A stretch of 64,000 bases of DNA, from NCBI GenBank assembly GCA_002423185.1, contig DIUX01000004.1:124001-188000 (forward strand), given 5' to 3'. A model generated the notes under the pieces. The model had not been told where the DNA came from and did not search any database. It was given only the letters and a program-made list of their open reading frames with translations. Source of the DNA: Micavibrio sp. UBA6147. GTDB lineage: Bacteria > Pseudomonadota > Alphaproteobacteria > Micavibrionales > UBA1664. The stretch's first letter is position 1, and every line of letters starts with the position of its first letter. Below, piece by piece: positions 7,005 to 15,494 of this stretch. Both the position numbers and the translations under genes were made by a program.

Positions 7005-8678
7005 ATGACGCAAGACCATCCGAAAATTGCCGTGATCGGCTGTGGCTACTGGGGACAGAATCTTGTGCGGAATTTCGCACAGATCGGGCATTTGGCGGCG
7101 GTCAGTGATTACAGCCCCGAAACAGCGGCTAAATTCGGCGCGGAATACAAGGTTCCGGCGCTCGGCTATGACGCGGTTTTGGCGGATAAAACGATTGATG
7201 GGGTGGTGCTTGCGACTCCGGCGGAATTACACGCGCAGATGGGGCTGGCGGCGCTTCATGCGGGCAAACATGTCTATGTTGAAAAGCCGCTGGCGCTTAA
7301 CCTCGATGACGCACGGCAGATGGTGGAGTTGGCGGCGAGCAAGGGATCGACCTTGATGGTCGGGCATTTGCTCCAATACCATCCGGCGTTTTTGAAGGTG
7401 AAGAGCTTGCTCAAAGAAGGCGAGCTCGGGCGGCTTGAATATGTGTATTCGAACCGCTTGAATTTCGGCAAAATCCGCCAAGAAGAAAATGTGTTTTGGA
7501 GCTTCGCGCCGCATGATATTTCGATGATTTTGGCGTTGACCGGAGAATTGCCGGAAACGGTGCGGACGGAGGCGTCGCATTACCTCAGCAAACATGTCGC
7601 CGACACGACTTTGACGCATATGCATTTCCCGAGCGGCGTGAACGCGCATATTTTTGTGTCGTGGCTGCATCCGTTCAAGGAACAAAAACTGGTGGTGATC
7701 GGCACGGAAGGGATGCTCACCTTTACGGATAATGAACCGTGGGACAAGAAATTGGCACTGTATAAACACAAAGTCGTGTGGAAAAACGGTGTGCCGGAAC
7801 CGGAAAAGGCCGACCCGATCCATATTCCTTTGGAGCAGAGCGAGCCGCTCAAGATCGAGTGCCAGCATTTTGTCGATTGTATTAAGACTGGCCAGCGCCC
7901 GAACACGGACGGCGCCGAAGGGATGCGCGTGTTGCGCGTTTTGAATGCGGCGGAAGACTCCGCGCAGGCTAAGGGGAATGCGGTGTCGCTCAGCGGGCGG
8001 GCGGTTAATAATGCGGATAATAAATCCGGCGGTTCGTCTGGGGTGGCATCGGGTGTTTCTGGCGCCGCGGCGCAGGTTGCGGCCGGCGAGCATGAGGGTG
8101 TGACGGTGCATGAATCGGCCTATGTGGACGATGGGTGCGTGATCGGCGAAGGCACGAAAATCTGGCATTTCGCGCATGTTTTGAAAGGCACGACCATCGG
8201 CAAAGGGTGCAGCATCGGGCAAAATGTGATGGTCGGGCCGGATGTGAGCGTCGGCGACCAATGCAAAATTCAAAATAATGTCAGTTTATATAAAGGCGTG
8301 CGCCTTGCAAACGGCGTGTTCTGTGGCCCGTCTTGCGTGTTTACCAATGTTTTAAACCCACGGGCTACGGTTGAACGCAAGGACGAGTTCCGCGAAACAC
8401 CAGTGGGCGAAGGGGCGACAATCGGCGCCAATGCGACCATAGTGTGCGGACACAGCCTTGGTGCGTATTGCATGATCGGTGCGGGCGCGGTGGTGACTAA
8501 AGATGTTTCCGCTCATGCCTTGATGGTCGGCGTGCCAGCGCGGCAAAAGGGATGGGTGAGCCATGACGGCGAAATCCTCGGCGATGATCTGGTGTGCCCG
8601 CGCAGCGGCCGTGCCTATGAATTGACGAAAGACGGTCGCTTGACCGAAAAGAAAAACAGCAAAGGAAAGGTCGCATAA
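7005..8678 (+). CDS. Fused 3-dehydrogenase/N-acetyltransferase for UDP-GlcNAc(3NAc)A (WbpB-WbpD fusion)
   Basis: A 557-residue bifunctional protein. Residues 1-330 are a Gfo/Idh/MocA oxidoreductase: NAD-binding VIGCGYWGQNLVRNF and the catalytic-domain signature VEKPLAL with K94. This matches WbpB/WlbA, which oxidises C3 of UDP-GlcNAcA. Residues 330-362 are a Gly/Ser/Ala-rich linker. Residues 365-530 are a left-handed beta-helix (hexapeptide repeats such as VIGEGTKIWHFAHV) like WbpD/WlbB, the acetyltransferase acting on the 3-amino group, ending in a short VCPRSGRAYEL tail. In the described systems these are separate genes. The intermediate aminotransferase (WbpE) is encoded directly downstream. 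TAGGA precedes the start codon. Confidence 0.88.
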   Translation: MTQDHPKIAVIGCGYWGQNLVRNFAQIGHLAAVSDYSPETAAKFGAEYKVPALGYDAVLADKTIDGVVLATPAELHAQMGLAALHAGKHVYVEKPLALNLDDARQMVELAASKGSTLMVGHLLQYHPAFLKVKSLLKEGELGRLEYVYSNRLNFGKIRQEENVFWSFAPHDISMILALTGELPETVRTEASHYLSKHVADTTLTHMHFPSGVNAHIFVSWLHPFKEQKLVVIGTEGMLTFTDNEPWDKKLALYKHKVVWKNGVPEPEKADPIHIPLEQSEPLKIECQHFVDCIKTGQRPNTDGAEGMRVLRVLNAAEDSAQAKGNAVSLSGRAVNNADNKSGGSSGVASGVSGAAAQVAAGEHEGVTVHESAYVDDGCVIGEGTKIWHFAHVLKGTTIGKGCSIGQNVMVGPDVSVGDQCKIQNNVSLYKGVRLANGVFCGPSCVFTNVLNPRATVERKDEFRETPVGEGATIGANATIVCGHSLGAYCMIGAGAVVTKDVSAHALMVGVPARQKGWVSHDGEILGDDLVCPRSGRAYELTKDGRLTEKKNSKGKVA

Positions 8679-8679
8679 C

Positions 8680-9852
8680 ATGCCGACAGCAGCCGAACAA
8701 AAAACACAGCATGATTTTCACTTGCCGATGGCGTTTATTGATTTGCAGGCGCAGCGCCTGAGGATCGCCGATAAGCTGGAGGCCGCGACAAAACGCGTGA
8801 TGGAGGGCGGGGCGTATATTTTGGGCCCTGAGGTGAAGGAGCTGGAGGCGAAACTGGCGGCATTTTCGGGGGCGAAGCATTGCCTTGCCGTGTCGGACGG
8901 GACGGATGCGCTGGCGCTGGGGTTGATGGCGAAAAAGGTCGGCGTCGGCGATGCGGTGATTGTGCCGAGCTTTACCTTCGCGGCAACGGCCGAAGTTGTG
9001 GCATGGGCGGGGGCAACGGCGGTGTTTGCCGATTCCGATGCCGACACGTTCAACATTGCGCCGGACAGCATTGAAAAAGCGATTGCGGTGGCGAAGGCCA
9101 AAGGCTTGCGCCCCGTCGGTATTATTCCCGTTGATTTGTTTGGCTTGCCCGCCGATTACGACCTGATTCAGGCGATTGCCGATGCGCATGGGTTGTGGAT
9201 TATGGCGGATTCGGCGCAAGGCTATGCCTGTACCTATAAAGGGCGGGTGTCGGGGTCAATCGGTGATATTGCTACGACCAGCTTTTTCCCCGCTAAACCG
9301 CTCGGATGCTACGGTGATGGCGGCGCGGTGTTTACCAATGATGATGAAACATATGATGTTCTTCAATCGCTGCGGATGCATGGCAAGGGAACGGATAAAT
9401 ACGACAATGTGCGGATTGGGTTGAATTCACGTCTTGATACGATGCAGGCGGCGATTTTGCTCGAAAAGCTCGCGATTTATCCGGATGAGATTGTGGCGCG
9501 CAACCGCGTTGCGGATCAATACAAGGCGCGGCTTTCGAATGTGGTGAAAACGCCGTTTGTGCCGGATTATGCGCGCAGCGTTTGGGCGCAATATACGTTG
9601 ACCCTTGCCGAAGGCACAAACCGCGATGCATTTGCGGCGTTCATGAAAGAACGCGGCGTGCCAACGATGGTGTATTACCCAAAACCGTTGCACCAGCAAA
9701 CGGCGTATAAGCATTATCCATCCGCAACGGCAACGTTGCCGGTGTGTGAAAGCCTGTCGCAGCGCGTTGTGAGCCTTCCGATGCATCCGTATATGACGCC
9801 CGCTATGGTCGATTATGTGTGTGACCAAGTGAGCGAATTTTTGACGGCTTAG
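8680..9852 (+). CDS. wbpE: DegT/DnrJ/EryC1-family aminotransferase (WbpE-like)
   Basis: A 390-residue PLP enzyme predicted to transaminate the 3-keto group of UDP-3-keto-GlcNAcA to the 3-amino sugar, using glutamate as donor. Family features are the SDGTDAL loop (residues 72-78), PSFTFAATAEV (96-106) and the Schiff-base lysine K206 in SFFPAKPLGCYGDGGA. Its ATG is one base after the stop of the fused wbpB-wbpD gene, with AAAGGAAAGG as ribosome-binding site, so translation is coupled. The three genes together cover all four steps from UDP-GlcNAc to UDP-GlcNAc(3NAc)A. A WbpI-type 2-epimerase is not seen in the window. Confidence 0.88.
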   Translation: MPTAAEQKTQHDFHLPMAFIDLQAQRLRIADKLEAATKRVMEGGAYILGPEVKELEAKLAAFSGAKHCLAVSDGTDALALGLMAKKVGVGDAVIVPSFTFAATAEVVAWAGATAVFADSDADTFNIAPDSIEKAIAVAKAKGLRPVGIIPVDLFGLPADYDLIQAIADAHGLWIMADSAQGYACTYKGRVSGSIGDIATTSFFPAKPLGCYGDGGAVFTNDDETYDVLQSLRMHGKGTDKYDNVRIGLNSRLDTMQAAILLEKLAIYPDEIVARNRVADQYKARLSNVVKTPFVPDYARSVWAQYTLTLAEGTNRDAFAAFMKERGVPTMVYYPKPLHQQTAYKHYPSATATLPVCESLSQRVVSLPMHPYMTPAMVDYVCDQVSEFLTA

Positions 9853-9894
9853 GCGCAGGGCTGTCATGACTTTAGAGGCAATAGGGAACAATAT

Positions 9895-11835
9895 ATGTGT
9901 GGCATTGCCGGTTTAATTTTTTGCGAACCTCGCGCCGTTAAGGCGGCGCAGGTTAAGGCGCTTCATACCGCCATCGCCCATCGCGGCCCCGATGATTACG
10001 GGTGGATGGCGATTGATGGCGACGGGCATGTCAGCCTCGAAAAAAAGGAAAAAGACGTCAAAAATGCGCGGGCCGTGTTTGTGCAGCGGCGCTTGTCCAT
10101 CCTCGACCTCAGCCCCGCCGGATGGCAACCGATGCAGGATTCCAGCGGGTCTTTGACCGTTGTGTATAACGGGGAAATCTTTAATTACGTTGAGCTGCGG
10201 CAAGAGCTGGAGGCCATGGGGCATAGCTTTCGCAGCGATACGGACACGGAGGTTTTGCTCGCGGCTTGGATGCGCTGGGGCAGCGGATGTTTAAAGCGGT
10301 TTCAGGGAATGTTCGCCTTCGCCCTTTATGACGGGGCGAAGCGCAAGGTGTTTTTGGCGCGGGATGCGTTCGGGATTAAGCCGCTCTTTGTCACGCGGTT
10401 TGAGGGCGGGTTCGGGTTTGCGTCCGAACAAAGAGCGATTTTGGGGCTGGACGGCGTTGACCGCAGCGTCAACCCGCAATCCTTGTTCGATTTTTTGCGC
10501 TTTGATGTGACTGGTCACGGGTCGCAGACCATGATCCGCGGAATTGAACAGGTCGAAGCCGCGCATTATATGGTGATCGACCTTGATGCGCCGCTGGCGA
10601 AGCCTTTGGTTCAGCGGTATTGGGAGATTGAGATCCCCGATCATATTGACCGCGCCGCGATGTCATTTGACGAGACGAAGGAAGAGCTCCGTGAAAAATT
10701 CTTGCACTCGGTGCGCCTACATATGCGCAGCGACGTGCCGGTTGGGTGCGCGCTCTCCGGCGGGCTGGATTCATCGTCGATTTTATGCGCGATGCGGTAT
10801 TTGGAGCCGGATGCGGAGCTGCATGCCATTAGTTATATCCCGCATGATCCGTCTATCAGCGAAGAAAAATGGATTGATATTGCCGCCAAGCATGCGGGGG
10901 CGAAGGTTCATAAGGTGCGGCTTGAGGATGTGAGCATCCAAGGCAGCATTGAAACCCTTGTCGCCGCACAAGGCGAGCCCTTCGGCAATGCCGCGATGTA
11001 TGCACAGTACGGCGTGTTTGCGAAGGCGAAGGAGCTCGGCCTGACGGTGATGATGGAGGGGCAAGGCGGCGATGAGATGCTGAGTGGGTATAACCCCTAT
11101 TACGGCGGCTATCTCGCGGGACTAATCCGGCGCGGTGATTGGGGCAGGGCGCTCCGCCTTATTCCGGCGGCGCAGAGCCTTCCCGGATTTTCGGCGCTTG
11201 GGTTGCTGGCCTATGGCGGCGAACATTTATTGCCGGAATCCCTGCGCCGCTTGATGCGCCGCGCGGCGGGGCGGGATATCTGGCCTTCATGGCTCAACCG
11301 CGCATGGTTTGACGCGCGGGGTGTTTCGGACAAGGTGAATAGTGTGCCGGTGCATGATGAGGGGCTGAAGGCCTATATGAAGCAAACGGCAGAGCGCCTG
11401 ACCTTGCCGCATTTATTGCGCTATGGCGACCGCAATGCGATGGCGTCATCCATTGAAAACCGCGTGCCGTTCCTCACCATGGATTTTGCGAATTTTATGT
11501 ATGGGTTGCCGGACGAGTATTTCATCGGGCCGGACGGGGTGTCGAAATATATTTTCCGCGAGGCGATGCGCGGGATTTTACCGGACGAAATTGTCAACCG
11601 CCGTGATAAAAAGGGCTTCAAAGCCCCGCAAGCCGGATGGGATGCACAAACGGTTGCGTGGGTTGATTCGATTTTCAATGACCCTGTGTTGCAAACGGCG
11701 CAGGCGCTCAATGGACGCGAATTGGCGGCGGAATGGGCGCGGTGCAAGGCGCAAAACGCCAAAATACCCGATCATTTGTGGCGGATTATTGCCCTTTTTG
11801 TCTGGATCAATCATTATGATCTGAAGCTTTCTTAA
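9895..11835 (+). CDS. asnB: Asparagine synthase-like glutamine amidotransferase (AsnB family)
   Basis: A 646-residue class II amidotransferase. After removal of Met1 the N-terminal nucleophile is C2 (MCGIAGLIF); the glutaminase domain covers about residues 1-210. The synthetase domain has the PP-loop SGGLDSSS near residue 285 and a further conserved block (EGQGGDEMLSGY) near 385. Homologues in polysaccharide loci often convert uronic acids to uronamides, and here the gene follows the uronate pathway directly, so amidation of the GlcNAc(3NAc)A carboxyl is a reasonable inference. Free asparagine synthesis remains possible. AGGGA precedes the ATG. Confidence 0.85.
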   Translation: MCGIAGLIFCEPRAVKAAQVKALHTAIAHRGPDDYGWMAIDGDGHVSLEKKEKDVKNARAVFVQRRLSILDLSPAGWQPMQDSSGSLTVVYNGEIFNYVELRQELEAMGHSFRSDTDTEVLLAAWMRWGSGCLKRFQGMFAFALYDGAKRKVFLARDAFGIKPLFVTRFEGGFGFASEQRAILGLDGVDRSVNPQSLFDFLRFDVTGHGSQTMIRGIEQVEAAHYMVIDLDAPLAKPLVQRYWEIEIPDHIDRAAMSFDETKEELREKFLHSVRLHMRSDVPVGCALSGGLDSSSILCAMRYLEPDAELHAISYIPHDPSISEEKWIDIAAKHAGAKVHKVRLEDVSIQGSIETLVAAQGEPFGNAAMYAQYGVFAKAKELGLTVMMEGQGGDEMLSGYNPYYGGYLAGLIRRGDWGRALRLIPAAQSLPGFSALGLLAYGGEHLLPESLRRLMRRAAGRDIWPSWLNRAWFDARGVSDKVNSVPVHDEGLKAYMKQTAERLTLPHLLRYGDRNAMASSIENRVPFLTMDFANFMYGLPDEYFIGPDGVSKYIFREAMRGILPDEIVNRRDKKGFKAPQAGWDAQTVAWVDSIFNDPVLQTAQALNGRELAAEWARCKAQNAKIPDHLWRIIALFVWINHYDLKLS

Positions 11836-11860
11836 CCCCGCAATTTCGATGGGATTCATC

Positions 11861-12955
11861 ATGGACGATAAAAACCTGTATGGCGGCGATGACGATGAGT
11901 ATGGCGACCAATATGGGGGCGTTGAAGATCGGTACGGCAACCCGTATAACGAAGCCGACGAAGATAAAACGCAGGAACCAGCCAAAAAATTGAAAGTCAT
12001 GGTCGTGACACAGCGCGTCAATCCGGTGGTGCAGGCGATTGCCAAACAGTCGGTTGAGTTGGTCGGAATTGTTGAATCGGCACCGCGATTTTATGATGTG
12101 GAGCGGTTTTTGTCGCGCGCGCATTTCCGGTTTTGGTTGATGTCGATTTTGCGGCCTGAGAAGAATTTGTCGCTGTTTGCGCGAATCAAGAAAATTCCTT
12201 ATTTACTTCTGCATGACGGGTCGCAAGACTTGCTCGATGTGTTTGTGCGGGATTTGGAACCCGACCTGATTATCGTGTATTCGATGTCGCAATTATTGCC
12301 TGAATCTGTGTTTAAAATGCCGCGTCTTGGGACGGTGAATTTGCATCCGTCACTCTTGCCGTCTTATCGCGGCGCAGACCCTTGGTTTTGGGTGTATCAC
12401 GGGATGGAGCCGGAAAACGGTGTGACGCTGCATTTCGTCGATAAAAACGAGGACACAGGGGATATAATCTATCAATCCAAATTCACCATGCCGCTCGGCA
12501 TCCCGCTCAACGAAGCGCGCGAGGCATCGGCCAAAGCGGCGGCGGGGCTGGCGTTGCGGTTGATTAAGGATTTGAACAAGGGCTATGCTATTGATTCATA
12601 CCCGCAATCGGAAAAGTCACCGACTCCGCGGGCGCGGCGGGTGAAGGTTTCGGAATATCCCGACCTCATCAATATCAAGGAATGGCCGGTTGAGCGGGTG
12701 TGGCATATGTTAAACGGGATGCCGGATTGGATACGCGTTGTGCGCCCCAAGGGTGGATTTTTGGCGCGGATGATGCGGTGGCATTTGACGGATTACAGCA
12801 CCGCCCGTTTGCCGGCGGATCGTGACGTGCTGGCCGGAACGGTGAAACGTGTCGGGGCGCGCGAATATGTCTTGTATTGCCGCGATGGGCGGATCGGGTT
12901 TTTCTGTAGTGTTCACCCTGTGAACATGCTGAAGGGGCTTTTGGGCTTGTCTTAA
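11861..12955 (+). CDS. Formyltransferase-like protein (methionyl-tRNA formyltransferase fold), polysaccharide-associated
   Basis: A protein of about 364 residues with an acidic, Tyr/Gly/Asp-rich N-terminal stretch of about 40 residues before the catalytic domain. The formyltransferase core shows VNLHPSLLPSYRGADP, carrying the conserved Asn160 and His162, and EDTGDIIYQ with the third catalytic Asp. I chose the ATG at 11861 because CGATGGGA lies upstream; an ATG at 11849 has no visible site. Enzymes of this fold in sugar loci transfer a formyl group from N10-formyltetrahydrofolate to an amino sugar. It follows asnB by 25 bp in the same operon. The acceptor is unknown. Confidence 0.7.
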   Translation: MDDKNLYGGDDDEYGDQYGGVEDRYGNPYNEADEDKTQEPAKKLKVMVVTQRVNPVVQAIAKQSVELVGIVESAPRFYDVERFLSRAHFRFWLMSILRPEKNLSLFARIKKIPYLLLHDGSQDLLDVFVRDLEPDLIIVYSMSQLLPESVFKMPRLGTVNLHPSLLPSYRGADPWFWVYHGMEPENGVTLHFVDKNEDTGDIIYQSKFTMPLGIPLNEAREASAKAAAGLALRLIKDLNKGYAIDSYPQSEKSPTPRARRVKVSEYPDLINIKEWPVERVWHMLNGMPDWIRVVRPKGGFLARMMRWHLTDYSTARLPADRDVLAGTVKRVGAREYVLYCRDGRIGFFCSVHPVNMLKGLLGLS

Positions 12956-12979
12956 GATAATGGCCGGAAGGGGCTCTTT

Positions 12980-14041
12980 ATGAACATGAAGACGATGCAG
13001 GGTCAATACAGAGCGTTTTGCGCCAGCCGTGAAGATCTGCCTGTGTTTCATCAGGATTGGTGGCTGGACACGGTGTGCGGCGCCGAAGGATGGGGGGCGT
13101 CGGTCTATGAGGAAAAAGGCCAAATTCGCGCTGTGATGCCATATCGCATCAGCCAAAAATTCGGGCTGCGTTTTTTACATATGCCGCGCTTGACGCCGTT
13201 TTTGGGGCCTTGGATTGACCCTGTGTGGCTCGATGTGAAATACCCCATTCGTCTTGGCCGCGAAAAAGATGCGATGCAGGCGATGATTGACGCTATGCCG
13301 AAGGCCGCCTATGTGAACCAACGCTGGAAACATGATTTGCCGAATTGGTTGCCGTTTTTTTGGCGCGGGTTTGAACAAAGCTCGACCTGTACGTATCGGA
13401 TCAATAATGTGGGCGATATTGCGGCGGTTTGGGATGGCTTGCAATCCAATATCCGGCGTGAAATTCGTAAGGCCGAAGGGCGGTTTCAGATCAAGCTCCG
13501 TGAGGGGAATGACATGGCGGGGTTTATTGACCTGCACGAAAAAACATTCCTGCGGCAAGGCATTTCGATGCCCTATTCACGGGCGTTTATGGAGAAGCTG
13601 GACAAGGCGTTGGCACAGCGTAATGCGCGCAGAATTTTCATCGCCGAAGACGACCAAGGCCGTGCCCACGCGGCGGTTTATTTGATGTGGGACAGCAATT
13701 GCGCCTATTACCTTATGGGCGGGGGCGACCCCGATTTGCGCACTAGCGGGGCGACAAGCTGGGTGATGTGGGAGGCGATTCAATGCGCGGCGACCATCGT
13801 GCCGAATTTTGACTTTGAAGGCTCGATGATGGAGCATGTCGAACGATTTTTCCGCGGCTTCGGGGCGGTGCAAACGCCGTGTAACCTCGTGACCCGGGCG
13901 CATCCGGCTGTTTCAACAGTGATGCATGTGCGTAAGGTCGTGAAGATGTCTTTGCGCTCTTTGAAGGGGGCGCTGAAAGCACGCGCAGGCCGTCAATCCG
14001 ATACAGCCTCAGATGGGCATGGCGATGCAGACGGGGATTGA
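12980..14041 (+). CDS. FemAB/GNAT-fold acyltransferase-like protein
   Basis: A 353-residue protein resembling the GNAT domain group found in FemAB/peptidoglycan-interpeptide and capsule loci. Visible features are FHQDWWLDTVCG near the N terminus (residues 23-34), typical of the first GNAT half, and a second half with RREIRKAEGRF, HEKTFLRQGISMPY and AAVYLMWDSNCAYYLMGG (residues 160-260). It then shows FDFEGSMMEHVERFFRGFG. The C terminus is a low-complexity Gly/Asp-rich tail. Such enzymes attach amino acids or acyl groups to sugars. It lies in the plus-strand block after the formyltransferase-like gene, with GGAAGGGG upstream. The substrate cannot be read from the sequence. Confidence 0.65.
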   Translation: MNMKTMQGQYRAFCASREDLPVFHQDWWLDTVCGAEGWGASVYEEKGQIRAVMPYRISQKFGLRFLHMPRLTPFLGPWIDPVWLDVKYPIRLGREKDAMQAMIDAMPKAAYVNQRWKHDLPNWLPFFWRGFEQSSTCTYRINNVGDIAAVWDGLQSNIRREIRKAEGRFQIKLREGNDMAGFIDLHEKTFLRQGISMPYSRAFMEKLDKALAQRNARRIFIAEDDQGRAHAAVYLMWDSNCAYYLMGGGDPDLRTSGATSWVMWEAIQCAATIVPNFDFEGSMMEHVERFFRGFGAVQTPCNLVTRAHPAVSTVMHVRKVVKMSLRSLKGALKARAGRQSDTASDGHGDADGD

Positions 14042-14090
14042 CGCGCAATATTCTCCAAAAGGCGACGCGGATAACGTGCAAGGCGGAGCG

Positions 14091-15494
14091 ATGCTGGTGC
14101 CATGCGACTCTGTTTGTGTTGATATTACGCCATCGCATGCAGTGCCTTTGGCGGGGTATGCGCATCGCTTGAGCGCGTTTGAGCGGGTTGCCGATTCCTT
14201 GGAGGCCAATATTTTGCGCCTTGGCAGAGGTTCTGAAGGTGGTTCTGAAGGTGGTTCTGGGAGCGTTTTTATCATTCAAATTGATACATTGTTTTGCAGT
14301 GCGGCTTTGACGGCGGCGGTGTATGAGGCGATCGGGGCGCGTGTTGCCGCGGGTTCTTTACCGCCGCGGGAACATTTGGTGTTTGTGGCGAGCCATACGC
14401 ATGGCGCGCCTTCTCTTGACCCGACCAAGCCTTTGCTTGGTGCTGTTAACAAAGAGTATTTTGACGCGGTGGTTGAAAAATTGGCGGTGGCTTTGGTGTC
14501 GCTGTTGCAGGGGGCGGCAAGGCCGTGTTCTTTGGCGTATGGGGCGGCGCAGGAACATAAAAACCTTGCGGTTGCGCGGCGCAGGCGATCTGTGTTTATC
14601 AATCGGGCTTGGCCATATGTTCATTTTGGAACGGTGATGCAGCCGAACCCGAAAACACCGTTTGACCGGACAATACGCCTTGCCGTTTTGCGGCGGGCGG
14701 ATGATGCGCAAGAAAGCACGACAAAAGGCGGGACAGAACGCGCCGTGGAATGTGTGGTCTGGGGATGGGCTTGCCATCCGGTGCTGTATCCCGACACGGC
14801 GGCGGTGTCGGCGGATTATGTCGGGCATGTGCGGCGGGCTGTACGCCGCCATGTCGGGGCGGATGTGCCCGTGGTTTTCTTGCCAGGGTTTGCGGGGGAT
14901 CTTCGCCCGCGTATCGTGACGCGCCGCCCATCGCTGCGGGCACGGCTCGCCTTGCCGTTCGGGGCGGTGTTCAGACCCGCCGAGACGGCGGAATATGAGC
15001 AATGGTGCGGTGATTTGGGCGCACAGATTTGCAATCTTTATGAGGCGGTTGCTGGGCGAATGGCGGGCGAAGCAGGGGCACAGGATGAGGCTTGCGCCGT
15101 GCCGAGTGTTCGGTGCGCTGAGGTCGATTTGTCGGAGATTATTGACGGGGATAATGGCGGGAAGAGCTGTCCTTTGGCTGTTTTGAGCTTGAAAATGCCT
15201 GATGGGCGGGGGATTTGCTGGCCGCTTGTCGGGGCGGAGGCTTTGGCGAGTTATGATGCGCCGATACGCGCGGCGATGGATGCTGGCTGCGAAGGAAAGA
15301 GCGTGTGGCCTGTGGCGTATTACGATGCTGTATTTGGCTATTTGCCGGATGATTCACACATCGCGCAGGGCGGGTATGAGGCACAGCGGTTTTTCGGCAG
15401 TTTCGGCCTGAACGGCAGGTTTAAACCCAATGTGCAGGGGCGAATTGTTGCGGCGTTTCAGCGTCTTTTTGAGGGCGGTGGCGGCGCGGTTTGA
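14091..15494 (+). CDS. Neutral/alkaline ceramidase N-domain-like hydrolase in polysaccharide locus
   Basis: About 467 residues matching the N-terminal catalytic domain of neutral ceramidases, without the C-terminal immunoglobulin-like domain. The start of the domain (VDITPSHAVPLAGYAHR), the zinc-ligand motif VASHTHGAPSLDP and the second histidine block WACHPVLYP are present. Where the family has GDVSPN with the nucleophilic serine, this protein has GDLRPR, so amidase activity of the classic type is doubtful. I chose the ATG at 14091 (AAGG seven bases upstream) over 14013, which would overlap the previous gene. The 3' end overlaps the convergent wzy-like gene by 37 bp. No signal peptide is visible. 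Confidence 0.65.
   Translation: MLVPCDSVCVDITPSHAVPLAGYAHRLSAFERVADSLEANILRLGRGSEGGSEGGSGSVFIIQIDTLFCSAALTAAVYEAIGARVAAGSLPPREHLVFVASHTHGAPSLDPTKPLLGAVNKEYFDAVVEKLAVALVSLLQGAARPCSLAYGAAQEHKNLAVARRRRSVFINRAWPYVHFGTVMQPNPKTPFDRTIRLAVLRRADDAQESTTKGGTERAVECVVWGWACHPVLYPDTAAVSADYVGHVRRAVRRHVGADVPVVFLPGFAGDLRPRIVTRRPSLRARLALPFGAVFRPAETAEYEQWCGDLGAQICNLYEAVAGRMAGEAGAQDEACAVPSVRCAEVDLSEIIDGDNGGKSCPLAVLSLKMPDGRGICWPLVGAEALASYDAPIRAAMDAGCEGKSVWPVAYYDAVFGYLPDDSHIAQGGYEAQRFFGSFGLNGRFKPNVQGRIVAAFQRLFEGGGGAV

Noticed and set aside
7227..8273. A 348-codon minus-strand frame opposite the wbpB-wbpD fusion
   Set aside because: It is a shadow frame with Arg/His-rich composition and no recognisable features.
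15458..15494. 37-bp overlap of the ceramidase-like and wzy-like genes as a sign of misannotation
   Set aside because: Both reading frames are well supported over their length, and short convergent tail overlaps are common in compact genomes.
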